64,000 bases of DNA from Chryseobacterium cheonjiense (GCF_012927265.1 NZ_JABBGF010000005.1:29251-93250); one strand, 5' to 3'; positions 1-9,075 are shown, counted from the first letter of the stretch. The notes: a model not told the origin generated them from the sequence alone. Made by a program: numbers and translations.

Positions 1-85
1 AACATAAAAGTTCTTGCAAGTAAATCGTTTTGTTTCATTTTGTGTTCTTTAACTTTTTACTTTTAACCTAGCTCTTTTTACTTTT

Positions 86-1135
86 TTATAAGATTAACAT
101 TGCATCTCCGTACGAGTAGAATTTGTATTTTTCTTTTACAGCTTCTTCATAAGCATGCATTATAAAATCTCTCCCCGCAAATGCTGCAATCATCATGATT
201 AAAGTAGATTTCGGAGTATGGAAATTCGTGATCATACAGTTGGCAACACCGAATTCGTGAGGAGGATAGATAAACTTATTCGTCCATCCGTGGAATGCAG
301 AAATCTTTTTATTTGAAGATACTGAAGTTTCTAAAGTTCTCATGGTGGTGGTTCCTACCGCACAAACTCTTTTATGTGCATCAACTGCGTTATTGATAAT
401 CTGCGCATTTTTCTCGTCGATAAAGATCTCTTCAGACTCCATTTTGTGCTTGGAAAGATCTTCTACTTCAATCGGGTTAAAGGTTCCCAATCCAACATGA
501 AGGGTAACTTCTGCGAAATCAATTCCTTTAATTTCCAGTCTCTTCATCAAATGTCTTGAGAAGTGAAGTCCTGCTGTAGGTGCTGCTACTGCTCCTTCTA
601 CTTTCGCGTAGATGGTCTGGTATCTTTCAGCATCTTCCGGCTCAACTTCTCTTTTAATATATTTTGGAAGCGGTGTTTCTCCCAATTCTTTTAATTTAGC
701 TCTAAATTCTTCATAAGAACCGTCGAACAAGAATCTCAAAGTTCTCCCTCTTGAAGTCGTATTGTCGATAACTTCCGCAACCAAAGATTCGTCTTCAGTA
801 AAGAATAATTTATTTCCAATTCTGATTTTTCTTGCAGGATCTACCAATACGTCCCAAACGCGGGTTTCTTTATCAAGTTCTCTTAATAGGAAAACTTCAA
901 TTTTAGCGCCCGTTTTTTCTTTATTTCCATAAAGACGTGCAGGAAAAACCTTGGTATTGTTAAAGATAAAAAGATCTCCTTCATCAAAATAATCAACAAC
1001 ATCTTTAAACAGTTTATGCTCGATGGTTTCAGTTTTTCTGTCCAAAACCATTAATCTCGCTTCGTCTCTGTGTTCGGATGGGTGTTCTGCCAATAATTCT
1101 GCAGGAAGATCAAAATTAAAATCTGATGTTTTCAT
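86..1135 (-). CDS. queA: S-adenosylmethionine:tRNA ribosyltransferase-isomerase
   Basis: This enzyme moves and rearranges the ribosyl part of SAM onto 7-aminomethyl-deazaguanine in tRNA, giving epoxyqueuosine, the penultimate step of queuosine synthesis in the cytoplasm. The 349-residue length is normal for the family. The N-terminus (FDLPAELLAEHP), the FNNTKVFPARL segment, the GAVAAPTAGLHFS motif and the LHVGLGTFNPI motif are all characteristic and intact. The ATG start is followed directly by the expected family N-terminus. A Bacteroidota promoter lies about 55 bp upstream, so the gene is probably transcribed alone. Nothing unusual is seen. Confidence 0.97.
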   Translation of the reverse strand: MKTSDFNFDLPAELLAEHPSEHRDEARLMVLDRKTETIEHKLFKDVVDYFDEGDLFIFNNTKVFPARLYGNKEKTGAKIEVFLLRELDKETRVWDVLVDPARKIRIGNKLFFTEDESLVAEVIDNTTSRGRTLRFLFDGSYEEFRAKLKELGETPLPKYIKREVEPEDAERYQTIYAKVEGAVAAPTAGLHFSRHLMKRLEIKGIDFAEVTLHVGLGTFNPIEVEDLSKHKMESEEIFIDEKNAQIINNAVDAHKRVCAVGTTTMRTLETSVSSNKKISAFHGWTNKFIYPPHEFGVANCMITNFHTPKSTLIMMIAAFAGRDFIMHAYEEAVKEKYKFYSYGDAMLIL

Positions 1136-1188
1136 TTTTTAAATTACGGTTTAAAAATTATCAATTACAAGATGTAATTTTCGGACTG

Positions 1189-1220
1189 CAAATATACGAC
1201 ATTCGTACCCCCTTTGTCAA
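1189..1220 (-). promoter_or_regulatory. Bacteroidota-type promoter of queA
   Basis: Read on the minus strand, TTG (complement of 1218-1220) is followed after 21 nt by TATATTTG (complement of 1189-1196). This matches the TTTG/TTG and TAnnTTTG elements of flavobacterial housekeeping promoters. It lies 54 bp upstream of the queA start codon. Confidence 0.65.
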
Positions 1221-1307
1221 GTATTATTTGCAATAGGGCAAAAAACCGTGGTTTTACGGGAAAGATTAGATTAAAAAAAATTGTATTTTGCAGTTTTAAT
1301 TTACACT

Positions 1308-2000
1308 ATGAGCAAATATTCAATTGAATCTTTCGTCAACGAAACAAAAGAAAAACCCGAAAACAGAGATTACTTCGAACTGGAAAAACCCGCGTTGCTG
1401 GAAATCAACCTGAACAATCAGTCTGTATGGACGAAGACCGGAAGTATGGTAAGCTATATCGGTAATATTAATTTTGAAAGACAGGGAATGCTTTCCGGAG
1501 GTTTGGGAAATCTGCTAAAAAAAGCAATAAGCGGCGAAGGAGCGCGACTGATGAAGGCGGAAGGTACAGGAAAACTGTACGTTGCGGACGAGGGAAAAAA
1601 GGTGCGCATTCTTTACCTTAATAATGAATCGGTTTGTGTAAACGGAAATGATATTCTGGCTCATGAACAAAGCGTAAAAAGTGATATCACCATGCTGAAA
1701 AGCATTGCAGGTGTAATGTCCGGCGGACTTTTCCAGGTAAGATTATCGGGAACAGGGCATATTGCAGTCACGACACATGGTGAGCCTTTAACTTTAATGG
1801 TAACTCCGGAGGCACCGGTTTTTACGGATCCGAATGCAACGGTAGCCTGGTCCGGAAACCTGACACCCGAATTAAAGACCAATGTTTCTTTTAAAAGTCT
1901 TATCGGAAGAGGAAGCGGTGAAGAGTTTCAAATGAAGTTTTCCGGAAACGGATGGGTTTTGATACAGCCTTATGAGGAAGTGTACAGACTAGAAAAATAA
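1308..2000 (+). CDS. AIM24 family protein
   Basis: A 230-residue protein of the AIM24/TIGR00266 family, a beta-sandwich family of uncertain biochemical role found in bacteria and mitochondria. Family hallmarks are the Gly-rich FERQGMLSGGLGNLL segment, the GEGARLMKAEGTGKLYVAD segment and the late WSGNLTPEL and RGSGEEFQMKFSGNGWVLIQP segments. The ATG at 1308 (MSKYSIESF) is preferred over an upstream in-frame TTG at 1281, because the upstream residues are not family-like. No signal peptide or membrane segment is present. It converges on the next gene across a shared terminator. Confidence 0.88.
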   Translation: MSKYSIESFVNETKEKPENRDYFELEKPALLEINLNNQSVWTKTGSMVSYIGNINFERQGMLSGGLGNLLKKAISGEGARLMKAEGTGKLYVADEGKKVRILYLNNESVCVNGNDILAHEQSVKSDITMLKSIAGVMSGGLFQVRLSGTGHIAVTTHGEPLTLMVTPEAPVFTDPNATVAWSGNLTPELKTNVSFKSLIGRGSGEEFQMKFSGNGWVLIQPYEEVYRLEK

Positions 2001-2014
2001 GGAATTTAATTTAT

Positions 2015-2042
2015 AAAAGCGGTTAAAATAGTAGCCGCTTTT
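2015..2042. terminator. Bidirectional intrinsic terminator
   Basis: AAAAGCGG at 2015-2022 pairs with CCGCTTTT at 2035-2042, flanked by A- and T-rich sequence on either side. It sits in the 57-bp gap between two convergent genes. Confidence 0.6.
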
Positions 2043-2057
2043 CTTCTGTTTTTATTT

Positions 2058-2717
2058 TTACAACACAGAATTTTCACCTGTAAAGATCTTTACATTAATT
2101 TTTTCGCACTTTGAAAAATCATTCGTCATAATTACACCGTTTTTATAGTCAATTTCAGCATGTATAATTCTGTAATTATCAGAATCCAATTTAGAAAAGA
2201 GCGCATTATAAATTTTAGAGTGAATATTTGAAGTAAGGTCCATAAATCGAATTCTCGGAGCAGAAAAGCCGATTTTTTCAACTAAAATCTTCAGTTCGAG
2301 ATTTGCTTCTTTACTCTTATTTTTAGGATATGTTTTTACAGTATATAAATTTCCACCATTATTTTCCACTTCAACCCTTTCAATCTTTATTTCATCCTGA
2401 TATACTTTTATCGGAAATACTTTTTTTAACTTTAAACTTGAAAAATTACTATTTTGATTAATGGAGTAGGTATAAAGTTTATTTTTTGCATAGTCATCTA
2501 ATAAAAATGTTCTTTCAGCTTCTCCTGAAAAAGAATAATCGTATGCTATAAAATCCTTATTTTCTGAATTGAAATAAATAATATTATTTCTTGTATTTCC
2601 TTTATACCTGCCTCTTAGTTGAGTTTCTACATCGTAACATTTATAATCAAAATGATATTCCTGGGAAAAAGCATTAGCGAAGCTTAAAATAAGGAATAAT
2701 AAGAGGAGTTTTTTCAT
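2058..2717 (-). CDS. Secreted protein of unknown function
   Basis: The product has about 219 residues and starts with a clear Sec signal peptide (MKKLLLLFLILSFANAFSQ), so it is exported. No family was recognised; the rest is a beta-rich sequence with alternating hydrophobic and polar residues. The ATG at 2717 is chosen because the signal peptide begins there. It overlaps the stop codon of the upstream glycosylase gene as ATGA, so the two are probably translationally coupled. The earlier in-frame Met at 2741 would add residues ahead of the signal peptide. Size, signal peptide and genomic style resemble the many GLPGLI-type secreted proteins of flavobacteria, but the GLPGLI motif itself is absent. 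Confidence 0.75.
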   Translation of the reverse strand: MKKLLLLFLILSFANAFSQEYHFDYKCYDVETQLRGRYKGNTRNNIIYFNSENKDFIAYDYSFSGEAERTFLLDDYAKNKLYTYSINQNSNFSSLKLKKVFPIKVYQDEIKIERVEVENNGGNLYTVKTYPKNKSKEANLELKILVEKIGFSAPRIRFMDLTSNIHSKIYNALFSKLDSDNYRIIHAEIDYKNGVIMTNDFSKCEKINVKIFTGENSVL

Positions 2718-3202
2718 AGGTATTGTTTTATCTTCTTCCATTCTTCCAGTTTCTTTTCAAAAGACACGGTGTGGAGAGGACTGGTAGAAGGCAGCAAAAA
2801 TACCGGAATTTTATAATTCTTACCTAAAATTTTTTGTAGATTTTTGTACGATTTTCCGCCGTTGCAAAATATGGCTTTCATATTTAGATGATCTTCCAGC
2901 AATTCACCAATCTGATTGGCTTCTTCGTTCTTAATTTCAGAATCAAGACTTCCTTTTCTTTCACAGGAATCGATGACATCCCAAAGCGCGATATGATGTT
3001 TCTTTAATATCTGAATTCTTTGATTATAATCTTCCGTAAATTTTTCATTTAGTAATTCAAAAATAATCTTCCAGAATTTGTTTTGAGGATGACCGTAATA
3101 CTGTTGCTTCTCCAGGGATTTAACACCCGGAATCGATCCTAAGATTATAATTTTGGAATCATGGTCAATGATTGGAGGGAAAGAGAAAATTCTGCTTTGC
3201 AT
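2714..3202 (-). CDS. DNA-deoxyinosine (hypoxanthine) glycosylase, UDG superfamily
   Basis: A roughly 162-residue uracil-DNA-glycosylase superfamily member that excises deaminated bases. Near the N-terminus IILGSIPGVKSLEKQQYYGH matches the family-6 (hypoxanthine-DNA glycosylase) motif 1, followed by PQNKFWKI. The C-terminal LLPSTSPLHT segment corresponds to the DNA-intercalation motif. IALWDVIDSCERKGSLD is also typical. The ATG at 3202 (MQSRIF) starts just before the conserved FPPIID, and an upstream TTG at 3247 is less likely. The 3' end overlaps the next gene by 4 bp. Substrate preference for hypoxanthine rather than uracil is inferred from the subfamily. Confidence 0.85.
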   Translation of the reverse strand: MQSRIFSFPPIIDHDSKIIILGSIPGVKSLEKQQYYGHPQNKFWKIIFELLNEKFTEDYNQRIQILKKHHIALWDVIDSCERKGSLDSEIKNEEANQIGELLEDHLNMKAIFCNGGKSYKNLQKILGKNYKIPVFLLPSTSPLHTVSFEKKLEEWKKIKQYL

Positions 3203-3253
3203 ACTTTGAATTAATAAATTTCGGCTGAAGCCTTGTTGTATTTTCAAACAAAA

Positions 3254-3285
3254 AGCGGGCTAAAGCCCGCTCCTATTGATATTTT
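3254..3285. repeat. REP-like palindrome, short form
   Basis: AGCGGGCT (3254-3261), AA, AGCCCGCT (3264-3271), followed by CCTATTGATAT. The same hairpin plus tail recurs at 6445-6473 with a compensated base pair. It lies between the glycosylase gene and the end of the peptidase gene. Confidence 0.8.
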
Positions 3286-5279
3286 TATAATGTTTCCTTT
3301 AACCAGTCGAAGAACTCCCTCTGCCAAACGAGACCATTCTGCGGGTGAAGCACCCAGTGATTTTCATTCGGGAAATATACCAGTTTGGATTTCAGTCCTC
3401 TCAGCTGTGCTGCCTGGAAAGCTTCCTGTCCCTGTTCGTAGGGAACCCTGTAGTCGATTCCTCCCTGAACAATCATAATTGGCTTGTTCCATTTATCCAC
3501 AAAATTGCTTGGGTTAAATTCCGTGTATGCTTTAGGAAGCGGTTTTTCCCACGGAGAACCAAGGTCCCAATTGGCAAACCAAAGCTCTTCCGTGGTAAGA
3601 TACCAGGATTTCATATCAAACAATCCATCGTGAGCAATAAACGTTTTGAATCTGTTTTCGTGGATTCCGGCTAACATGAATACACTGTATCCTCCGTAGC
3701 TTGCTCCTACAGCTGCTACTCTTTCACCATCCACGTAAGGTAATGTTTTGGCAAAGTCTGTTGCGGCAAGATAATCTCTCATGGGCTGACCGCCCCAGTC
3801 TTTGGATATTTCTTCATTCCATTTTGTTCCCCAGCCCGGCATTCCGCGACGGTTTGGTGCTACAACGATATATCCGTTGGCAGCCATTAAGGCGAAATTC
3901 CATCTTGTACTAAAGAATTGTGTTAAAGCCGACTGTGGTCCGCCCTGGCAATACACCAGTGTCGGGTATTTTTTATTCGGGTCGAAGTTGGGAGGATAAT
4001 GGAACCATACCCCCATTTCCTTACCGTCCGAAGTTTTAACCATTTTAAGCTCAGATTTTCCCTGTGCCAGAGTTGCATACATCTCTTTATTGGCATCGGT
4101 TACCTGCTGCATTTCTCCGTTTTTGATATTGACCGAAAACAGGTCTGTTGCATGGTTGATGTCTGTTCTTCCTACCAATAATGACTTTTTCTGATCTGCA
4201 AAGATCTCATTTACGTCAAAATCACCTTTTGTGATCTGCTGAACTTTGGCATTTTTAGGATCTAACGAAAACAGCTGTTTTGTTCCTCTGTAAGCCGCCG
4301 TGAAGTAAATATTCTTAGAATCTGCACTCCAGAACACATCACCGGAAACACTTTCGTCCCATCCTGCGGTAAGGTTTGACACTTTAGATGTTTTCCAGTC
4401 CATGATTTTCACATCATTCTTATCCGCTTCATAACCATCTCTGGCCATGCTCTGCCAGATCAGCGATTTCCCGTCCGGACTGAATTTAGGATTTACATCG
4501 TATCCTTTGTTGGACTCCGTTAAATTTTTGGTTGTTCCTGTTGCAAGATCGTAAGCGAAAATATCTGTATTTGTGCTGGTGGAATACTCTTTTCCACTTT
4601 TAGGTTTTGTTACGTATAAAAGCTGTGAAGAGTCCGGACTCCAGATAAAATCTTCAGCTCCGCCAAAGGGCCTTTGCGGGGAATCCCACATTTTCCCTTC
4701 CAGCAGATCTTTTGCAGCATCTGCTTTATCCGAAACATTTACTACAAAAACATGATTGTATTTACCTTCATTGAAATAATCCCAATGTCTGTGGTTGAGG
4801 TCGGTATAAACCTGTGCTGTAGTTTTCGGGGTGTCTGAATATTTGTCTTTCCCCATTACTTTTTCCACCAGAACCTGTCTGCTGAAGGCTATTTTTTTAC
4901 CGTCAGGAGAAATAACAACATTATCGGCTTCACCGATCGTATAAAATTCCGTCCAGGTTTTTGCATTGTCTTTAGAAAGAAAAATTTTATCGCCTTCCTG
5001 GGCATAAATCCCATTTTTATCCCACTGAATCAGGGCTTTTTTACCTAAATCCATTTTTGCGGACTGATTATTCAGAACATTCAGAAAATAGGTTTCGTTT
5101 TTGGTTTTCTCTGTTTTAAGATCCACCTGCCCCACTTTATAAATAAGCGAAGACTGATCGGGTGAAACGGCCTGCACCCCAACTTTTTTTAAAGTCCAAA
5201 GGATTTCGGGCGTCATTACTTTTTGTGCATTCATTAAGAGCGGAGCTGCCAAAGCCAGCAGACTGTACTTAAGTTTCAT
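3285..5279 (-). CDS. S9 family prolyl oligopeptidase / dipeptidyl peptidase 5-like
   Basis: An exported serine peptidase of 664 residues that should release dipeptides or short peptides from oligopeptides in the periplasm. A signal peptide (MKLKYSLLALAAPLLMNAQ) is followed by a WD40-like beta-propeller domain with PDG and SPDSS blades, then an alpha/beta hydrolase catalytic domain from about residue 400. The triad can be placed: Ser527 in GASYGGYS, Asp609 in GIDYRVP, His641 in NENHWV. Length and the terminal FFDWLKETL match DPP5-type S9 enzymes of Bacteroidota. It appears monocistronic; a REP palindrome directly follows the stop codon. Confidence 0.93.
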   Translation of the reverse strand: MKLKYSLLALAAPLLMNAQKVMTPEILWTLKKVGVQAVSPDQSSLIYKVGQVDLKTEKTKNETYFLNVLNNQSAKMDLGKKALIQWDKNGIYAQEGDKIFLSKDNAKTWTEFYTIGEADNVVISPDGKKIAFSRQVLVEKVMGKDKYSDTPKTTAQVYTDLNHRHWDYFNEGKYNHVFVVNVSDKADAAKDLLEGKMWDSPQRPFGGAEDFIWSPDSSQLLYVTKPKSGKEYSTSTNTDIFAYDLATGTTKNLTESNKGYDVNPKFSPDGKSLIWQSMARDGYEADKNDVKIMDWKTSKVSNLTAGWDESVSGDVFWSADSKNIYFTAAYRGTKQLFSLDPKNAKVQQITKGDFDVNEIFADQKKSLLVGRTDINHATDLFSVNIKNGEMQQVTDANKEMYATLAQGKSELKMVKTSDGKEMGVWFHYPPNFDPNKKYPTLVYCQGGPQSALTQFFSTRWNFALMAANGYIVVAPNRRGMPGWGTKWNEEISKDWGGQPMRDYLAATDFAKTLPYVDGERVAAVGASYGGYSVFMLAGIHENRFKTFIAHDGLFDMKSWYLTTEELWFANWDLGSPWEKPLPKAYTEFNPSNFVDKWNKPIMIVQGGIDYRVPYEQGQEAFQAAQLRGLKSKLVYFPNENHWVLHPQNGLVWQREFFDWLKETL

Positions 5280-5416
5280 ATTGTTGATCGAATTTTTTGA
5301 TTATGATATAAAGCTCATAATCCTGTTTATTTCAAAGTTTTCAAAGTTACTTATTTTTACCATACAGCAAGAGAATATTCAAAGATAAAATTCTGTCAAA
5401 ATTTGTACTGTTATAT

Positions 5417-5444
5417 AAAAAAAAGAGTGAACCGAAGCTCACTC
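5417..5444 (-). terminator. Intrinsic terminator of the holin-like gene
   Basis: On the minus strand GAGTGAGC, TTCG loop, GTTCACTC, then eight T residues (complement of 5417-5424). It lies 28 bp beyond the stop codon at 5472. Confidence 0.85.
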
Positions 5445-5471
5445 ATTATCAACCTTTGATATGTTTATGAT

Positions 5472-5816
5472 CTAATCTTTGTCTGAAAACATGGAATTAG
5501 CCAAAGAAGTAACGATAGAAAGAAGGATACTGAAAATCAGAGCCCACCAGAAGCCATCTACTACCATACTGTCAATCAGGCGATCTGCAATGAGAATAAT
5601 AATTGCATTAATAACCAGTGTAAATAATCCCAGTGTGATGATCGTTAACGGTAATCCTAAAAGATTAAGGATTGGTTTTACAATCAGATTTAAAATTCCC
5701 AATACAATGGAAAAGATAATAGCCCCACCGAATCCGGAAAAATGGACTCCCGGTAAAATCATGGTAAGCAGATAGGCTACAATTGCTGTTACCAGCAGAC
5801 GAATAATTAAGTTCAT
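5472..5816 (-). CDS. Phage holin family (superfamily IV / YvlD-like) membrane protein
   Basis: A 114-residue very hydrophobic protein with about four transmembrane helices (roughly 4-22, 28-48, 56-76, 88-108). The pattern NLIVKPILNLLGLPLTIITL is typical of the mycobacterial 4-TMS phage holin-like family, which includes B. subtilis YvlD. Most members are chromosomal membrane proteins without proven lytic function, and no phage genes are nearby. It has its own terminator downstream. Confidence 0.85.
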   Translation of the reverse strand: MNLIIRLLVTAIVAYLLTMILPGVHFSGFGGAIIFSIVLGILNLIVKPILNLLGLPLTIITLGLFTLVINAIIILIADRLIDSMVVDGFWWALIFSILLSIVTSLANSMFSDKD

Positions 5817-5888
5817 ATTTTTATTTTTTTAGTCAGTCACTTATTCAGAAATTCTTATATTAAATATAGCATAAATTTCCGAAAAGAT

Positions 5889-6311
5889 TTACTTTATTTT
5901 CATCATGGTTACCAAAGAAGTGGCAACATGGCTTTCCGAATCATTGTTTTCATCAACACTATAGATTTCCGTTCTGATAACGCTGATCTTTGCGCCACCC
6001 TTGATGACATACGATTTTGAGACGAGTGCATCGCCGATTGCCGGACGCAGATAGTTTACCTTCAATTCTACGGTTACCACATAGCAATCTTCTTCATAAT
6101 GACTTACCGCAGCGTATCCTGAAGAAACATCCACTAAAGAAGCAATCATGGCTCCGTTGAACATTCCGGCTTTTCTGGTCATCAGATCCATTTTAGGGAT
6201 TTTCATGGAGATAAAATCGGTTTCAACTTCCAGAAGTTCTGCTTTATAGAATTTCAATGTTTCGGAACGGTGAAAGCTGTCGGTGATGAGCTGTTTTTTT
6301 TCGGGTGTCAT
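5889..6311 (-). CDS. PaaI-type hotdog-fold thioesterase
   Basis: A 140-residue cytosolic hotdog-fold protein that probably hydrolyses acyl-CoA thioesters. The core GMFNGAMIASLVDVSSGYAA holds the helix and catalytic region, with an Asp in LVDVSSGYA. The strands VELKVNYLRPAIGD and SVIRTEIYSVDE complete the fold. The natural substrate cannot be deduced. Length and the strict start at the ATG are normal. Confidence 0.85.
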   Translation of the reverse strand: MTPEKKQLITDSFHRSETLKFYKAELLEVETDFISMKIPKMDLMTRKAGMFNGAMIASLVDVSSGYAAVSHYEEDCYVVTVELKVNYLRPAIGDALVSKSYVIKGGAKISVIRTEIYSVDENNDSESHVATSLVTMMKIK

Positions 6312-6403
6312 TTTTTGATTTTAAAATGTAAATGTAAAGACAAATTTCAAAAACAATGCAAATATGGTTCTGGCCTTAAATTAATTTAACAGATCGACTG
6401 AAA

Positions 6404-6530
6404 TAAGTTTTGGCTAAAGCCATTTGATGTTTTTATTATTGGAAAGCGGACTAAAGTCCGCTGCTATTGATATCTTTGAAAATATAATTTTTATTGAACA
6501 GATGCTTCGACAAGCTCAGCATGACATTGC
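6404..6530. repeat. Composite intergenic repeat (double REP hairpin plus CTTCGACAAGCTCAG element)
   Basis: TGGCT-AA-AGCCA at 6411-6422 is followed by AGCGGACT-AA-AGTCCGCT at 6445-6462 and the tail CTATTGATAT, the same tail as at 3272. About 30 bp later lies GCTTCGACAAGCTCAGCATG, related to the CTTCGACTGCTTC...GATGACAG segments inside the 310-bp repeats near 14 kb. The 291-bp gap 6312-6603 contains these repeats and no convincing gene. Confidence 0.7.
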
Positions 6531-6603
6531 GAATGCTAACAGTTTTATTAAACATGATTTTGCAGTGTCATTATGTGCAGAGGCAAAGCATTTTATTGCA
6601 TAC

Positions 6604-8724
6604 TTAGTTTAAAATAATCTGGAAATGTTCGTCCAAAGACAAAATACCTTCTGCCAAACTTTCAGGATGCGCCGTGAAACCTTTCAGTTTTGAAGTTTTT
6701 CCTTTTAGAACGAGATCCATCAGCTGCTTGTCTGATAATTTTTTACCGAATATTTCAAACGAAACTTTAAAGCCGCAGTTTTTGAAATCTGAACACCCTA
6801 CCGCTGTTTTTCCTTTTAGGAGATGATGTTCTTTGCATTTCGGGCATTTTGTTTCTTCCCAGGACTGCAGTTCTTTTTTTACGGCAGGTTCGCGCTTCTT
6901 TTTTTCTTTCACCACCACTTTTTCCTCTTCCAGATTGATTACTTTTCCCTTTCCGTAGACTACCTTTTCGGTAAGCTCTGTCACCATCTGAATCAATTCT
7001 TCCTTGAAATGATTGGCTTCATATTCACCTTTTTCAATTTTCCGGAGCTTGAGTTCCCATTCACCGGTAAGTTCCGGGCTTTTAAGGAGTTCATCTTCAA
7101 TGGTATCAATCAGCTGAATTCCCGTTTGGGTAGCGATGAGGTTTTTCCTTTTCTTTTCAATGTATTTTCTTTTGAAAAGAGTTTCGATAATGTTAGCGCG
7201 GGTTGATGGCCTTCCGATCCCGTTATTTTTGAGCAATTCTCGGAGCTCATCATCTTCCACCTGTTTTCCGGCTGTTTCCATGGCACGAAGAAGGGTTGCC
7301 TCCGTATAAGGTTTTGGTGGCGAGGTTTTTCCCTGATGGATCATCGGGTCGTGCGGTCCGGTTTCTCCTACGGTAAATTCCGGAATGGTCTGTTCTTCCT
7401 CTTTATCTTTGTCTTTTTCCGACTCGTCTTTCGGCTCTTTTGCATATACGGCTCTCCATCCCGGCTCGAGGATCTGTTTTCCGCTGGTTTTGAAAGGAAT
7501 CGTTCCTACTTTACCTTCCACCAGAGTATTGGAAATTTTACATTCAGGATAAAAAACGGAGATAAATCTTTTAGCAATTAAATCATAGATCAGCTTTTCT
7601 TCGCGGCTCAGATTCTGGGAAGGTGGAACTTCGGTAGGAATAATGGCGTGGTGATCTGTGACTTTTGTATCATCAAAAACCGTTTTGGATTTCGGAATCG
7701 GGGCTTCCTGCAAAGGTGCCACAAGTTCCTGATAAAAGTACATTTTTCTGAGGATGCCCTCTATTTTCGGATATAAGCTTTCAGATAAATAGGTCGTATC
7801 TACACGAGGATAGGTTACATGCTTTTTTTCGTAAAGACTTTGGATATAATTCAACGTATTTTCTGCGGAATAGCCGTATTTTCTGTTGGCTTCGACCTGA
7901 AGTCCGGTAAGGTCAAACAACCTCGGATTTTTTTCTTTTCCTTCTTTAATTTCAAAAGAAACGATCTCGAAAGGGTTTTCTTTTAGATATTCCAGCCCTT
8001 TTTCGGCCCGTTCTAATGTTTTTAAACGGTCAATCGCGGCATTGAAAACAACATCTCTGTATTTCGTTTTCAGTTCCCAATATTCTTCTACGGTAAAGGC
8101 ATCAATTTCCTTTTGGCGCTGAACCAGCATCGCCAATGTTGGCGTCTGAACCCTTCCGATAGAAAGCACGGCTTTATTTCCTCCGAATTTTTTGGTAAAA
8201 AGCCTGGTTGCGTTGATCCCCAAAAGCCAGTCGCCGATAGCTCTTGCATTTCCGGCGAGATATAGGTTTTTATAGTCTTCAGCAGGTTTTAAACTGGCAA
8301 AACCTTCTTTGATAGCTTCTTCAGTAAGAGATGAAATCCACAAACGCTGAATCGGTTTATTGCATTTTGCTTTCTGCAGCACCCATCTCTGGATGAGTTC
8401 TCCTTCCTGCTCGGCATCCCCGCAGTTAATGACCTCATCGCATTCGGCTACCAGTCTTTCAATAACTTTGAATTGGTTTTCTACACCTTTGTTCGGAATT
8501 AATTTAATCCCGAAATTATGAGGAATGATCGGCAGCAGAAATAAATTCCAGGATTTGTACTGCGGACCGTAATCGTGAGGTTCTTTGAGGGTGCATAGAT
8601 GCCCGAAAGTCCATGTTACACAATAGCCGTTTCCTTCCATATATCCCTGTTTGGGAGTGGTGGCCCCCAATACTTTGGCAATATCTCTGGCAACACTAGG
8701 TTTTTCGGCAATACAAAGTTTCAT
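6604..8724 (-). CDS. topB: DNA topoisomerase III (type IA)
   Basis: A 706-residue type IA topoisomerase that passes single DNA strands and decatenates replication or recombination intermediates. The Toprim domain starts at residue 1 (MKLCIAEKPSVARDIAKVLG) and contains the acidic NCGDAEQEGELI segment. The active-site Tyr is about residue 305 in VTYPRVDTTYL. SIGRVQTPTLAMLVQRQKEI and GIGRPSTRANIIETL are the conserved central motifs. A C-terminal zinc-ribbon-like segment (CPKC...GCSDFKNCGF) and a lysine/glutamate-rich linker follow. It is chromosomal-looking, with no transfer genes nearby. Confidence 0.95.
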   Translation of the reverse strand: MKLCIAEKPSVARDIAKVLGATTPKQGYMEGNGYCVTWTFGHLCTLKEPHDYGPQYKSWNLFLLPIIPHNFGIKLIPNKGVENQFKVIERLVAECDEVINCGDAEQEGELIQRWVLQKAKCNKPIQRLWISSLTEEAIKEGFASLKPAEDYKNLYLAGNARAIGDWLLGINATRLFTKKFGGNKAVLSIGRVQTPTLAMLVQRQKEIDAFTVEEYWELKTKYRDVVFNAAIDRLKTLERAEKGLEYLKENPFEIVSFEIKEGKEKNPRLFDLTGLQVEANRKYGYSAENTLNYIQSLYEKKHVTYPRVDTTYLSESLYPKIEGILRKMYFYQELVAPLQEAPIPKSKTVFDDTKVTDHHAIIPTEVPPSQNLSREEKLIYDLIAKRFISVFYPECKISNTLVEGKVGTIPFKTSGKQILEPGWRAVYAKEPKDESEKDKDKEEEQTIPEFTVGETGPHDPMIHQGKTSPPKPYTEATLLRAMETAGKQVEDDELRELLKNNGIGRPSTRANIIETLFKRKYIEKKRKNLIATQTGIQLIDTIEDELLKSPELTGEWELKLRKIEKGEYEANHFKEELIQMVTELTEKVVYGKGKVINLEEEKVVVKEKKKREPAVKKELQSWEETKCPKCKEHHLLKGKTAVGCSDFKNCGFKVSFEIFGKKLSDKQLMDLVLKGKTSKLKGFTAHPESLAEGILSLDEHFQIILN

Positions 8725-8865
8725 GAATTTTTCGGAGTTTTGAAGAGGGGCAAAAATCGGGATTTTTTTTGGATTTTGCTAATTTGTTTGTGATTGTGGA
8801 TTGATAGTTTTGATTATTTATTAATAGCCTGAATGATAAAATTTTAAGTAAAATGGTTCTACGGA

Positions 8866-9075
8866 GGGAAAAGTGTAATTTACTCTGAAGAAATGTAACC
8901 TTACAACGAAAAAATATAAACTTACAATGCAAAAAAGCAACTCCACACCAGAAGAAAGTAACCCTACAATATAAAAATGTAAACTTACAACGTAAAAAAG
9001 TAACTCCACATCAAAAGAATACAATCTTACAACGCAAAAATGTAAACTTGCAATACAAGAATATACTTTTACATC
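8866..9075. repeat. Array of ten 21-nt repeats (divergent sequence, strict length)
   Basis: Nine units of exactly 21 nt run from 8887 to 9075, with a weaker tenth at 8866-8886. A typical unit is ataaaaatgtaaacttacaa plus c (8971-8991). Units at 8929 and 8992, 63 nt apart, share a CTCCACA variant. Every unit carries an A-rich tract followed by a (C/T)TTACAA-like core. The 614-bp gap between topB and the pirin gene (8725-9339) contains this array and the pirin terminator, with no convincing gene. The minus-strand frame is open only because 21 is a multiple of three. Confidence 0.9.

Noticed and set aside
5472..5816. Prophage remnant because of the holin-like gene
   Set aside because: No other phage gene is nearby, and this holin-like family is commonly chromosomal.
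8866..9075. Possible CRISPR array
   Set aside because: Units are contiguous 21-mers with no spacers between identical repeats, and no cas genes are nearby.
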